DNA from: JBCBRD01 sp039819885
Lineage (GTDB): Bacteria; Pseudomonadota; Alphaproteobacteria; Rhizobiales; Hyphomicrobiaceae
Length of the DNA: 9,640 bases
Direction of reading: 5' to 3'
NCBI GenBank assembly: GCA_039819885.1
Contig: JBCBRD010000121.1
Location: forward strand, 1-9,640
The notes under the pieces were generated by a model. It saw only the letters and a list, made by a program, of their open reading frames with translations. It did not search any database and had not been told where the DNA came from. Made by a program: the position numbers and the translations under genes. This document shows positions 1 to 6,261 of this stretch, piece by piece; within the stretch, counting starts at the first letter, position 1; each line of letters starts with the position of its first letter.

Positions 1-681
1 GCCGTGATAAATCTCGTCGGAGATGAACCAAATACCGTTGTGATCGCAGTAGCTGCAGATGTCTTGCATTCGCTCTTTTGAGAGCATCGTGCCGGTTGGG
101 TTCGCTGGCGAGGCGATCAGGACACCTTTGATGTCGTGGTCCGATTTTGCTTGTGAGATTGCCTCAGTTGTCGGCATCCAGCGTGACGCGGTGTCCGTTC
201 GAATTGGGACCTCTGTTTGTCCGAGAGCTTTGAGAATTTGTCGGTAACAGGGATATCCTGGGACCGGTAGACCGATTTTGGTTCCAGCTTCGAACAAGGC
301 CAAGAACGTCAAAACGAAGCCCGCTGATGATCCGGTCGTGACCACAATCTGATTGGTGTCGACCTCGACACCGTACTGCGTGCCGTAGTGACGGGCAATC
401 CTCTCCCGCAATTCTGGAAGTCCGCTTGCGACCGTGTATCCAAGTGGATCAGTGTTAAGGGCATCGGCGGCTGCCTGGCGTGCCCGTTCAGGTGCGCTTG
501 TGCCTGGCTGGCCGACTTCCATGTGGATGATCTTGTGGCCCGCTTCTTCCAATGCAGCGGCCTGAGCCATAACATCCATCACGATAAAGCTATCGACATC
601 CGCGCGTGTGGCGACCGTCGGCATTTGCAAACTGGCTGTTTTCGAGCCTGAAACAGGCCCTTTTGACTGATAGTCCGGCAT
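1..681 (-). CDS. PLP-dependent class I/II aminotransferase, N-terminal 227 residues (runs off left edge)
   Basis: The first 227 codons of a fold-type I aminotransferase of the AspC/AAT superfamily are visible; the C-terminal half, with the lysine that binds PLP, lies left of the window. These enzymes swap an amino group between an amino acid and a 2-oxo acid in the cytoplasm. Visible signs are GQPG at residues 57-60, TTGSSAGF at 115-122 (phosphate/cofactor loop region), SPANPTGT at 191-198 (substrate carboxylate and cofactor contact) and SDEIYHG at 221-227, where Asp222 should pair with the pyridine nitrogen and Tyr225 with the PLP hydroxyl. The ATG at 681 follows AAAGG at 688-692 with a 6-base spacer. 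A later ATG (Met20) is possible, because conservation seems to begin only near residue 25. Substrate cannot be told; aspartate aminotransferase is the usual automatic label. The gene is divergent from the M48 protease gene. Confidence 0.93.
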   Translation of the reverse strand, partial: MPDYQSKGPVSGSKTASLQMPTVATRADVDSFIVMDVMAQAAALEEAGHKIIHMEVGQPGTSAPERARQAAADALNTDPLGYTVASGLPELRERIARHYGTQYGVEVDTNQIVVTTGSSAGFVLTFLALFEAGTKIGLPVPGYPCYRQILKALGQTEVPIRTDTASRWMPTTEAISQAKSDHDIKGVLIASPANPTGTMLSKERMQDICSYCDHNGIWFISDEIYHG

Positions 682-1029
682 TTCGCGCCTTTTTATGCTT
701 GAGTTTAGCACAATCAAATTGGCGTTTTCGCCGGTGCATGTCGTGCGGACAGCTTTTGCCGCCTTTGTCGTGCCCTATTGTCGTTGGCTGATCCAGCAGC
801 TATTCGCAGAGCTCCGAGGAATTGATGTGTGTTGTGAGGCTTGTCACGCGTCACATTGATCAACGACTGGGCTCGGTTGCAATCTGGTTGGTTATTGAAG
901 GCAAACTGATGGCTCGCGCCGATGCGCAAGTCTGCCATAAGATGCGATGTGCTCTGTTAAGTTTTGAACATGGCCCTGGAACACCGTGTTCGATCGGTGC
1001 TTGATAGCGGGAAGGGATGGGGAGGCGAT
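682..1029. other. Divergent intergenic region, 348 bp
   Basis: This spacer separates the leftward aminotransferase from the rightward M48 protease gene and should hold promoters for both. I found no convincing sigma70 -35/-10 pair on either strand. It holds a CRP-like palindrome at 833-848, listed separately, a second GTCAC copy at 850-854, and the 8-bp palindrome TTGATCAA at 856-863. Open frames crossing it in several registers lack a good ribosome binding site or a recognisable protein, so I call no gene here. Confidence 0.6.
833..848. promoter_or_regulatory. Candidate CRP/FNR-family operator
   Basis: The sequence TGTGAGGCTTGTCACG fits the enterobacterial CRP consensus TGTGA-N6-TCACA at nine of ten defined positions. 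It lies 152 bases from the aminotransferase start and 181 bases from the protease start, in a divergent spacer. A second GTCAC follows at 850-854. Alphaproteobacterial CRP/FNR-family regulators often prefer other half-sites, so which protein would bind is unknown. One such match may be chance. Confidence 0.3.
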
Positions 1030-2421
1030 ATGAGCTGGCGGAAAACCATGGTCGAGACGTGGACACGGAAATCCGTTGCCTTGATCACCGTTGTCGCGGT
1101 CGCTCTCTCGTCCGCCGTACCAGCTCAGTCGCAGGGTATTCCGCTTATCCGGGATACCGAGATCGAAAACCTTTTGAACGATTATGCGCAGCCGATCTTC
1201 AAGGCTGCCGGACTGGGTGGTGGGCGCGTAAAAATGCGGATCGTCCGTAGCCCGGTGTTTAACGCGTTCGTCCTCGATGGCCGCAATGTGTTTATGCACA
1301 CTGGTGCGATCCAGACGGCCAACTCGCCTAACGAGATCATTGGCGTGATCGCCCACGAGGCCGGACATATCGCTGGCGGTCATATGGCGGCGCTGCGATC
1401 ACGCATCGCGAAAGACAAGACACGCGCTTTGTTGATGCAGATCTTGGGCATCGGCTTGATGGTCCTTGGTGGAGCGACGGACAACCAGCAGCTTGGCGGT
1501 GCCGGGGGCGGTGTTCTCTATGGTGGTCAGGACGTCATCATGCGATCGTTGCTATCGGAGCGGCGTTCTCAGGAATCTGCCGCGGACCAGGCCGGTCTCA
1601 GCTATCTCAATTCAACCCGCCAGTCGGGCAAGGGTATGCTGCTTACGTTTGAGCGGTTTGCCCAGCAAGAATACATATCCGATACCTACAAAGATCCATT
1701 TGTGCGCTCGCACCCGGTTGCGACAGACCGGCTGGCGCGACTTCGGCAGAATGTGGAGAGCAGCCCGTATTACAACACGAGAGATTCTGCATCACTGCAG
1801 CTTCGCCACGATCTCATGCGCGCTAAGTTGGCTGGCTATCTCGATAGTCCAGCCGTTGTCTTCAATCGTTACCCTCGTTCTGACAACTCATTGCCAGCCA
1901 AGTATGCTCGTGCCATCGCTAGTTTCTTCAAAGGTGGCAATCGGGGAATGGCGCAGGCCCTAGCCGGGATGGACGAACTCATCGCTTTGAAGCCACGGTA
2001 TGCGTACTTCTATGAGGCAAAAGCCGATTTCCTGATGCGGTCTGGCCGCAGTAAAGAGGCGGTCCCCTTGCTGCGGAAAGCCATTAGCCTTGTGGGTGGG
2101 AAGCCAAGTCTGATGCAGGTTCAGCTGGCGGCAGCGATTCAGTCTTCGAAAGGTAAGTCTGGTTTACGTGAATCGGTGTCGTTGCTTCGACGATCGCTCG
2201 TTAGTGATAAGAACCCGCGCGCATTCCGATTGCTTGCAACGGCTTATTACAACCAGGGAAATGGCCCGAAAGCGGATGCTGTCACCGCGCAGGCCTACTT
2301 TCTGGAGGGTAACCTTAAGCAGGCCCAGATTTTCGCCAAGCGCGCGCATTCGCGTTTGAAGAAAGGCTCACCTGAGTGGATCAAGAATGATGATATCATC
2401 AAGTTTGAACCAAGCTCGTAA
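1030..2421 (+). CDS. M48-family zinc metalloprotease with helical repeat tail, BepA/YfgC-like
   Basis: This is a 463-residue exported metalloprotease resembling BepA (YfgC), a periplasmic protease/chaperone that watches over assembly of outer-membrane beta-barrel proteins such as LptD. An N-terminal signal peptide (hydrophobic stretch about residues 16-30) has a plausible cleavage after Val-Pro-Ala at 30-32, with no lipobox. The zinc site is HEAGH at 109-113, with Glu182 of the QESAAD motif as probable third ligand. A conserved-type SHP at 227-229 matches the loop whose histidine in BepA can cap the active-site zinc. Residues about 290-445 are alpha-helical and TPR-like (for example 324-352 and 378-412). 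Length is close to E. coli BepA (487). I chose the ATG at 1030 because GGGGAGG at 1019-1025 precedes it and the signal peptide follows at once; the reading frame stays open to a TTG at 964 without a better site. It probably shares a transcript with the DsbA-like gene 124 bases downstream. Confidence 0.93.
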   Translation: MSWRKTMVETWTRKSVALITVVAVALSSAVPAQSQGIPLIRDTEIENLLNDYAQPIFKAAGLGGGRVKMRIVRSPVFNAFVLDGRNVFMHTGAIQTANSPNEIIGVIAHEAGHIAGGHMAALRSRIAKDKTRALLMQILGIGLMVLGGATDNQQLGGAGGGVLYGGQDVIMRSLLSERRSQESAADQAGLSYLNSTRQSGKGMLLTFERFAQQEYISDTYKDPFVRSHPVATDRLARLRQNVESSPYYNTRDSASLQLRHDLMRAKLAGYLDSPAVVFNRYPRSDNSLPAKYARAIASFFKGGNRGMAQALAGMDELIALKPRYAYFYEAKADFLMRSGRSKEAVPLLRKAISLVGGKPSLMQVQLAAAIQSSKGKSGLRESVSLLRRSLVSDKNPRAFRLLATAYYNQGNGPKADAVTAQAYFLEGNLKQAQIFAKRAHSRLKKGSPEWIKNDDIIKFEPSS

Positions 2422-2545
2422 GTCGTAATGCGATCGCGATGGGATACCTGTGGGATTCTTATTGCTTTTATGATGTTGCAGGTCATGCTTGGCCCGCTTC
2501 GAGAACAACGACCGCGGGAGAGCCGCGCTGGAGGATGAAGACCAC

Positions 2546-3388
2546 ATGTTCACTCGCAGATATGCTTCGATGCCAATCACCCAAACACGCTCGGCCGTGA
2601 CCCGTCGTACGTCGTCTCTCCGGGGCGCTGTTGTGGCGGGTGCTGCAGTGCTTGCAGCTGCTGTCGGCGGTGGTCTATCGGCGGTGGCACAGTCAGAGGC
2701 GTTCAACCCCGAGCAAAAGTCAGAAATCGAAAAGATTGTGCGGAGCTATTTGCTTGCCAATCCAGAAATCTTTCTTGAGGTTCAGGGCGTTTTAGAGAAA
2801 CGCCTGCAAGAGCAGCAGAGTGAGCGCCTGAAAAACGCCATCTCAGAGAATGCGCAAACGTTATTCAAGCGTGCGGATGCACCCATCGCAGGCAACCCAG
2901 ATGGGGATGTTACTGTTGTTGAGTTCTTTGATTACAATTGTGGTTTCTGCAAGCGTGGGTTTAAAGACATTGCCGATCTGATTGCAGCTGACAAGAACGT
3001 TAAGGTCGTACTGAAGGAGTTCCCAATTTTTGGCAAGGGCTCTGAGGATGCCGCGCGTGTTGCTTTGGCTGCTAAGGCTCAGGGCAAGTATTGGGAAGTG
3101 CACCGCGCATTGCTCGAAATGGAGGGCCGTGTTGACGGTGCCTCGGCGCTTTCAGCGGCTGAGAAAGTCGGTCTCGACATCGCGAGACTCAAATCAGATA
3201 TGACGTCTGGCCCCGTCAACGAAGAGATTTCGACCGTGCGGGATCTGGCTCAAAAAATGGGCATCAACGGAACGCCGCACTTTCTCGTCGGTGATCGCAC
3301 GATTGCCGGTGCACCAGAAGATCTACTGCAGCAGTTCAAGACCAACGTTGCTGAGATCCGGAAAGCGGGCGGTTGCACCGTTTGCTAG
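2546..3388 (+). CDS. DsbA-family periplasmic disulfide oxidoreductase with ScsC-like N-terminal domain
   Basis: This is a 280-residue exported thioredoxin-fold protein that would make or shuffle disulfide bonds in periplasmic proteins. A long basic N-terminus leads into a hydrophobic stretch (about residues 27-46) with an Ala-Val-Ala cleavage site near 48. Residues 52-108 are charged and helical (NPEQ...ANPEIFLEVQ) and resemble the oligomerising N-terminal domain of ScsC/Com1-type proteins. The thioredoxin domain follows: VEFFDYNCGFCKRG places the catalytic Cys-Gly-Phe-Cys at 132-135, and Gly-Thr-Pro at 242-244 is the cis-proline loop. The protein ends in a second Cys-x-x-Cys, CTVC at 277-280, which is unusual. 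The start is uncertain: ATG 2546 follows GGAGG (2530-2534) at an 11-base distance, and ATG 2570 gives a tidier signal peptide. Pairing with the M48 protease suggests a shared envelope quality-control role (inference). Oxidase versus isomerase cannot be decided from sequence. Confidence 0.92.
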   Translation: MFTRRYASMPITQTRSAVTRRTSSLRGAVVAGAAVLAAAVGGGLSAVAQSEAFNPEQKSEIEKIVRSYLLANPEIFLEVQGVLEKRLQEQQSERLKNAISENAQTLFKRADAPIAGNPDGDVTVVEFFDYNCGFCKRGFKDIADLIAADKNVKVVLKEFPIFGKGSEDAARVALAAKAQGKYWEVHRALLEMEGRVDGASALSAAEKVGLDIARLKSDMTSGPVNEEISTVRDLAQKMGINGTPHFLVGDRTIAGAPEDLLQQFKTNVAEIRKAGGCTVC

Positions 3389-3441
3389 CTTGGCAGCCTT
3401 TTGGCCGAGTTCACGAGCGGTATGGGGTTGAACTACTGGTT

Positions 3442-3464
3442 GACGTCGAATGATTTTCGACGTC
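3442..3464 (+). repeat. Perfect 9-bp inverted repeat (hairpin)
   Basis: GACGTCGAA at 3442-3450 is followed by a 5-base loop and its exact complement TTCGACGTC at 3456-3464. No run of T follows, so on its own it is not a standard terminator. It lies 53 bases after the dsbA-like stop and 40 bases before the terminator stem, so it may stabilise the mRNA 3' end or be an operator. Confidence 0.6.
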
Positions 3465-3503
3465 GGGTAGCCAAGTCAGACGGTACAATTTGAGGATATG
3501 TCA

Positions 3504-3537
3504 GGTCGCCGGACCATAGGCCGGCGGCCTCTTTTTT
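3504..3537 (+). terminator. Rho-independent terminator of the M48-dsbA unit
   Basis: GGTCGCCGG at 3504-3512 pairs with CCGGCGGCC at 3521-3529 (nine pairs, one G-U) around an 8-base loop, and six T follow at 3532-3537. This is a textbook intrinsic terminator reading rightward. It separates the envelope genes from the aroQ-accBC cluster. Confidence 0.88.
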
Positions 3538-3674
3538 GCGCGAAGTCTGCCGTTCTGCGCCGGGCTTCGACCCACACGAGCAACGCGTTCATTCTATTGG
3601 CTAAGCGGGTTTCGTGATTTGGTGAAAGCTGTTACACCACCGCTGGCGTTTGTATCCGATCTGGCAATCACACC

Positions 3675-3696
3675 TTTCACTTGGTTTCACTCAAGT
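3675..3696. repeat. Short direct and inverted repeat upstream of aroQ
   Basis: TTTCACT occurs at 3675-3681 and again at 3685-3691, a 10-base period or about one helical turn. Overlapping it, ACTTG at 3679-3683 and CAAGT at 3692-3696 form an inverted repeat with an 8-base spacer. It sits about 40 bases before the aroQ start and could be an operator or leader structure. The arms are short and chance is a real alternative. Confidence 0.3.
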
Positions 3697-3733
3697 CCGC
3701 CCGGCCTCCTGGCGGCATGGTCACTTCAAAATC

Positions 3734-4180
3734 ATGGGCAAACCGATCCTGGTCCTCAATGGGCCAAATCTCAATCTTCTCGGTCAGCGTGAACCCGAAA
3801 TCTATGGTCATGCGACACTTGAGGACATTCAGCTCGCGACTGAGCGCGTGGCTAAGGCTCACGGCTTTGATATCGACTTCCGGCAAAGCAATCGGGAGGC
3901 TGATCTTGTTGACTGGGCGCAATGGGGTCGCGAAAACGCGTGCGGACTCATCGTCAATGCTGCAGGTTACACGCATACATCCGTTGCACTCCTTGATGCC
4001 CTGAATGCCGTCACGGTACCGATCGTGGAGGTACATTTGTCTAACATCTTCAAGCGCGAAGACTTCAGGACGCATTCCTATGTTTCATTGGCGGCCGACG
4101 GCGTAATCTGCGGACTAGGGGCGCAGGGTTATGAGTTGGCTGTGCTCGCAATTTCGGGCAAATTGGCAACTACGGAATGA
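3734..4180 (+). CDS. aroQ: 3-dehydroquinate dehydratase, type II
   Basis: AroQ removes water from 3-dehydroquinate to give 3-dehydroshikimate, the third step of the shikimate pathway, in the cytoplasm; type II enzymes usually form dodecamers. The 148-residue length is normal for the family. Visible hallmarks are LVLNGPNLNLLGQREPEIYG at 6-25, with Arg19 and catalytic Tyr24 on the mobile lid, the substrate-binding NAAGYTHTS at 75-83, EVHLSN at 99-104 with catalytic His101, and FRTHSYVS at 111-118 with Arg112. The ATG at 3734 gives the typical family N-terminus, and no other in-frame start lies close upstream. No Shine-Dalgarno sequence is seen before it, only TTCAAAATC, so initiation may be weak or depend on leader structure. 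Its stop overlaps an ATG (ATGA at 4177-4180) and accB begins 72 bases on. An aroQ-accB-accC neighbourhood is common in proteobacteria. Confidence 0.97.
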   Translation: MGKPILVLNGPNLNLLGQREPEIYGHATLEDIQLATERVAKAHGFDIDFRQSNREADLVDWAQWGRENACGLIVNAAGYTHTSVALLDALNAVTVPIVEVHLSNIFKREDFRTHSYVSLAADGVICGLGAQGYELAVLAISGKLATTE

Positions 4181-4263
4181 GTGAAAAAGGTTCCAAAGGC
4201 AATCAAGTGCATCCACCTGCATGTGATCCCAACGAAGAAAGAGCCACTGCGCATGACTGCTAA
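4177..4263 (+). other. Possible 28-codon mini-ORF overlapping the aroQ stop and the accB start
   Basis: An ATG at 4177 shares bases with the aroQ stop (ATGA). Its frame runs 28 codons to TAA at 4261-4263, eight bases past the accB ATG at 4253, in a different frame from accB. The predicted peptide (MSEKGSKGNQ...) matches nothing I recognise. The arrangement could couple translation of accB to aroQ by termination and re-initiation. It may equally be chance. Confidence 0.2.
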
Positions 4264-4735
4264 AGACGCTGCGGCACGCCGCAAAAGCGAAACTGACTTG
4301 ATCAAAGAGCTTGCCGAACTTTTGGACGAGAATGGCCTGTCTGAGATTGAGATTGAAAACGATGATGTTCGCGTTCGTGTTGCACGGCAGTTGACAGGGG
4401 TTGGACCGGCTCAGGCGGTTCCCATTGGTGTGCCTGTTGGCTCAGCTCCTGCCGCCGATGCAGGTTCCACTGCTGCCGAAACTTCAGATGCCTCGAAACA
4501 CCCTGGTGCGGTTAAGTCACCGATGGTCGGAACTGCTTATCGTGCGCCGGAACCGGGTGCGGCGTCATTCATTGAAATCGGCAGTCGGGTCAATCAGGGC
4601 GATACGCTCTTCATCATCGAAGCAATGAAAACGATGAACCAAGTTCCTGCACCGAAGGCGGGGACGGTGGCTGCTATTCTTTTTGAAAACGGGCAGCCAG
4701 TCGAGTTCGGCGAACCCATGGTCATTGTTGAATAG
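4253..4735 (+). CDS. accB: Biotin carboxyl carrier protein of acetyl-CoA carboxylase
   Basis: AccB carries the biotin that is carboxylated by AccC and then passes the carboxyl group to acetyl-CoA at the AccAD transferase, the committed step of fatty acid synthesis. The 160-residue length is typical. Residues 13-46 form the conserved N-terminal helix and strand (LIKELAELLDENGL, then EIEIENDDVRVRV). Residues 47-84 are an Ala/Pro-rich flexible linker. The biotinyl domain spans about 86-160: KSPMVGTAYRAPEPGA at 88-103, then EAMKTMNQV at 123-131, with Lys126 the biotin attachment site. The domain keeps the protruding-thumb style of true AccB. The ATG at 4253 fits family N-termini but has only a weak purine stretch upstream (GAAAGAG, 4237-4243). 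A GTG in frame at 4181 would add 24 residues and seems less likely. accC starts 31 bases downstream, so the two are almost surely co-transcribed. Confidence 0.96.
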   Translation: MTAKDAAARRKSETDLIKELAELLDENGLSEIEIENDDVRVRVARQLTGVGPAQAVPIGVPVGSAPAADAGSTAAETSDASKHPGAVKSPMVGTAYRAPEPGAASFIEIGSRVNQGDTLFIIEAMKTMNQVPAPKAGTVAAILFENGQPVEFGEPMVIVE

Positions 4736-4766
4736 GCGCTTAGCTCAATAAGAAGGGCAATATGCC

Positions 4767-6116
4767 ATGTTCGACAAAGTCCTGATCGCCAACCGTGGCG
4801 AGATCGCTCTGAGAATTCAGAGGGCGTGCAAGGAGCTTGGTATCGCGACCGTTGCGGTTCACTCGACGGCTGATGCAGATGCTATGCACGTACGTCTTGC
4901 TGATGAGAGCGTTTGTATTGGTCCGCCACCTGCCTCTGACAGCTACCTCAATATCCCAAGGCTTCTCGCGGCCTGCGAGATTACCGGGGCGGATGCCGTC
5001 CATCCTGGATATGGGTTCTTGTCTGAGAGTGCGCGGTTTGCAGAGATCTTGGAAGATCACGCGATCACGTTCATCGGCCCGACGTCCGAACACATTCGCA
5101 CGATGGGTGACAAGATCGCCGCCAAGGAAACTGTGAAGCGGCTAGGAATTCCAGTCGTGCCAGGGTCTGATGGCGCGGTCGATACTCCAGAAGAGGCGCT
5201 CCGCGTTGCCGAGGGGATGGGTTTCCCGGTGCTCGTCAAAGCTGCGTCAGGCGGCGGTGGGCGTGGCATGAAGGTTGCCCAAACCGCAGGTGATATGAAG
5301 GTCGCATTTCAGACTGCGCGCTCGGAAGCAAAAGCGGCATTTGGCGATGATGCGGTCTATATCGAGAAGTTTCTCACCAAGCCGCGCCATATCGAAATCC
5401 AAGTCTTTGGCGATGGGCAGGGGAACGCGGTTCACCTTGGCGAACGCGATTGTTCGTTGCAGCGCCGCCACCAGAAAGTGTGGGAGGAGGCACCCTCACC
5501 AGCTTTGAATGCACAGTCCAGGGCGAGCATTGGTGAGACTGTCGCGAAAGCGATGCGTGATCTTAAGTACCGTGGCGCGGGAACAATCGAGTTCTTGTTT
5601 GAAGACGGGCAGTTTTACTTCATTGAGATGAATACGCGATTGCAGGTCGAGCACCCGGTGACGGAAGCCATTACGGGTATCGATCTGGTGCTAGAGCAAA
5701 TCCGCGTGGCATCGGGTGGTCAGCTCAGTCTTGTGCAGGATGAGATCGTGTTTTCGGGGCACGCGATTGAGTGCCGGATTAATGCCGAAAACGCGCGCAC
5801 GTTCCGGCCCTCACCGGGGCAGATTACCTATTGGCATCCACCGGGCGGTCTTGGTGTCCGTGTCGATTCCGGCGTGTATCAAGGCTATTCCATTCCGCCC
5901 TACTATGACAGCCTGATTGGCAAGTTGATCGTCCATGGCAAGACGCGGAACGAATGCCTGATGCGGTTAAAGCGTGCTCTGTCCGAGTTTGTGATCGACG
6001 GTATTGAAACCACGATCCCGCTGTTCAATGAACTGATCAGGCAGCCGGATATTGCTAACGGGATGTATGATATCCACTGGCTCGAGAAGTTTCTTGGTAA
6101 GCCATCTTCTGATTGA
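4767..6116 (+). CDS. accC: Biotin carboxylase subunit of acetyl-CoA carboxylase
   Basis: AccC uses ATP and bicarbonate to carboxylate the biotin on AccB, the first half-reaction of acetyl-CoA carboxylase. At 449 residues it matches E. coli AccC in length. Order of domains: the N-terminal carboxylase domain (MFDKVLIANRGEIALRI, residues 1-17; HPGYGFLSE at 79-87), the ATP-grasp domain with Lys116, Lys158 and the glycine loop SGGGGRGMK at 161-169, the B-domain return with His208 and Lys237 (KVWEEAPSPA), and the metal and active-site stretch FIEMNTRLQVEHPVTE at 285-300 with Glu287 and Arg291. The C-terminal domain includes the ECRINAE motif near 335-341. All key residues expected for an active enzyme are present. 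The start ATG at 4767 follows AGAAGGG (4751-4757); an ATG at 4762 is out of frame. I see no clear terminator after the gene, so read-through into aat is possible. Confidence 0.98.
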   Translation: MFDKVLIANRGEIALRIQRACKELGIATVAVHSTADADAMHVRLADESVCIGPPPASDSYLNIPRLLAACEITGADAVHPGYGFLSESARFAEILEDHAITFIGPTSEHIRTMGDKIAAKETVKRLGIPVVPGSDGAVDTPEEALRVAEGMGFPVLVKAASGGGGRGMKVAQTAGDMKVAFQTARSEAKAAFGDDAVYIEKFLTKPRHIEIQVFGDGQGNAVHLGERDCSLQRRHQKVWEEAPSPALNAQSRASIGETVAKAMRDLKYRGAGTIEFLFEDGQFYFIEMNTRLQVEHPVTEAITGIDLVLEQIRVASGGQLSLVQDEIVFSGHAIECRINAENARTFRPSPGQITYWHPPGGLGVRVDSGVYQGYSIPPYYDSLIGKLIVHGKTRNECLMRLKRALSEFVIDGIETTIPLFNELIRQPDIANGMYDIHWLEKFLGKPSSD

Positions 6117-6137
6117 TTGCCGCGAGGCTGCCTGTTT

Positions 6138-6167
6138 TTGATGCCAACTAGGGAAATCAGTTATGCT
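6138..6167 (+). promoter_or_regulatory. Possible sigma70-type promoter for aat
   Basis: In the 145-base accC-aat gap, TTGATG (6138-6143) and TATGCT (6162-6167) are separated by 18 bases; each matches four of six consensus positions. It would give an aat leader of nearly 90 bases. The match is modest and could be chance. Confidence 0.3.
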
Positions 6168-6261
6168 GTCCGCAGAGTGTCGTTGTTTGGACTGACGCGA
6201 CTTTGACCTTAGTGATAGCGCGCTTCGGTGGTTAGCAGATCGATCGAGGAGAATTGAAGTC

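Larger units (their letters stand above)
3389..3733. other. Intergenic region between dsbA-like gene and aroQ, 345 bp
   Basis: The first half is rich in potential RNA structure: a short hairpin directly after the dsbA-like stop (CTTGGC 3389-3394 with GCCGAG 3404-3409), a perfect inverted repeat at 3442-3464 and an intrinsic terminator at 3504-3537. The first arm, CTTGGC, could instead pair with GCCAAG at 3470-3475. The second half, 3538-3733, must contain the promoter of the aroQ cluster unless transcription reads through. I could not find a convincing -35/-10 pair there. A short direct/inverted repeat at 3675-3696 is listed separately. No tRNA, known riboswitch or SRP RNA signature was seen. 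Confidence 0.6.

Noticed and set aside
964..1029. Upstream extension of the M48 protease to a TTG or ATG near 964-970
   Set aside because: The added 20-22 residues would sit before the signal peptide, and GGGGAGG immediately precedes the ATG at 1030.
892..1383. 163-codon minus-strand frame over the start of the M48 protease gene
   Set aside because: It overlaps the signal peptide and zinc site (HEAGH) of the protease, whose reading is clear. Its own product has no family features.
1466..1963. 165-codon plus-strand frame inside the M48 protease gene
   Set aside because: It is a shifted frame of a well-supported gene and has no domain or ribosome binding site of note.
2428..2437. Palindrome GCGATCGC just after the M48 gene
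   Set aside because: An isolated 8-bp palindrome built on GATC is expected by chance at this base composition, and no repeat series was seen.
3650..3733. 28-residue N-terminal extension of AroQ
   Set aside because: The family N-terminus MxKPILVLNGPNLNLLG starts at 3734. The extension begins at a non-ATG codon and has no family similarity.
6117..6141. GC-rich stretch then TTTTT after accC, possibly a terminator
   Set aside because: Only 3-bp stems can be formed before the T run, too little for an intrinsic terminator.
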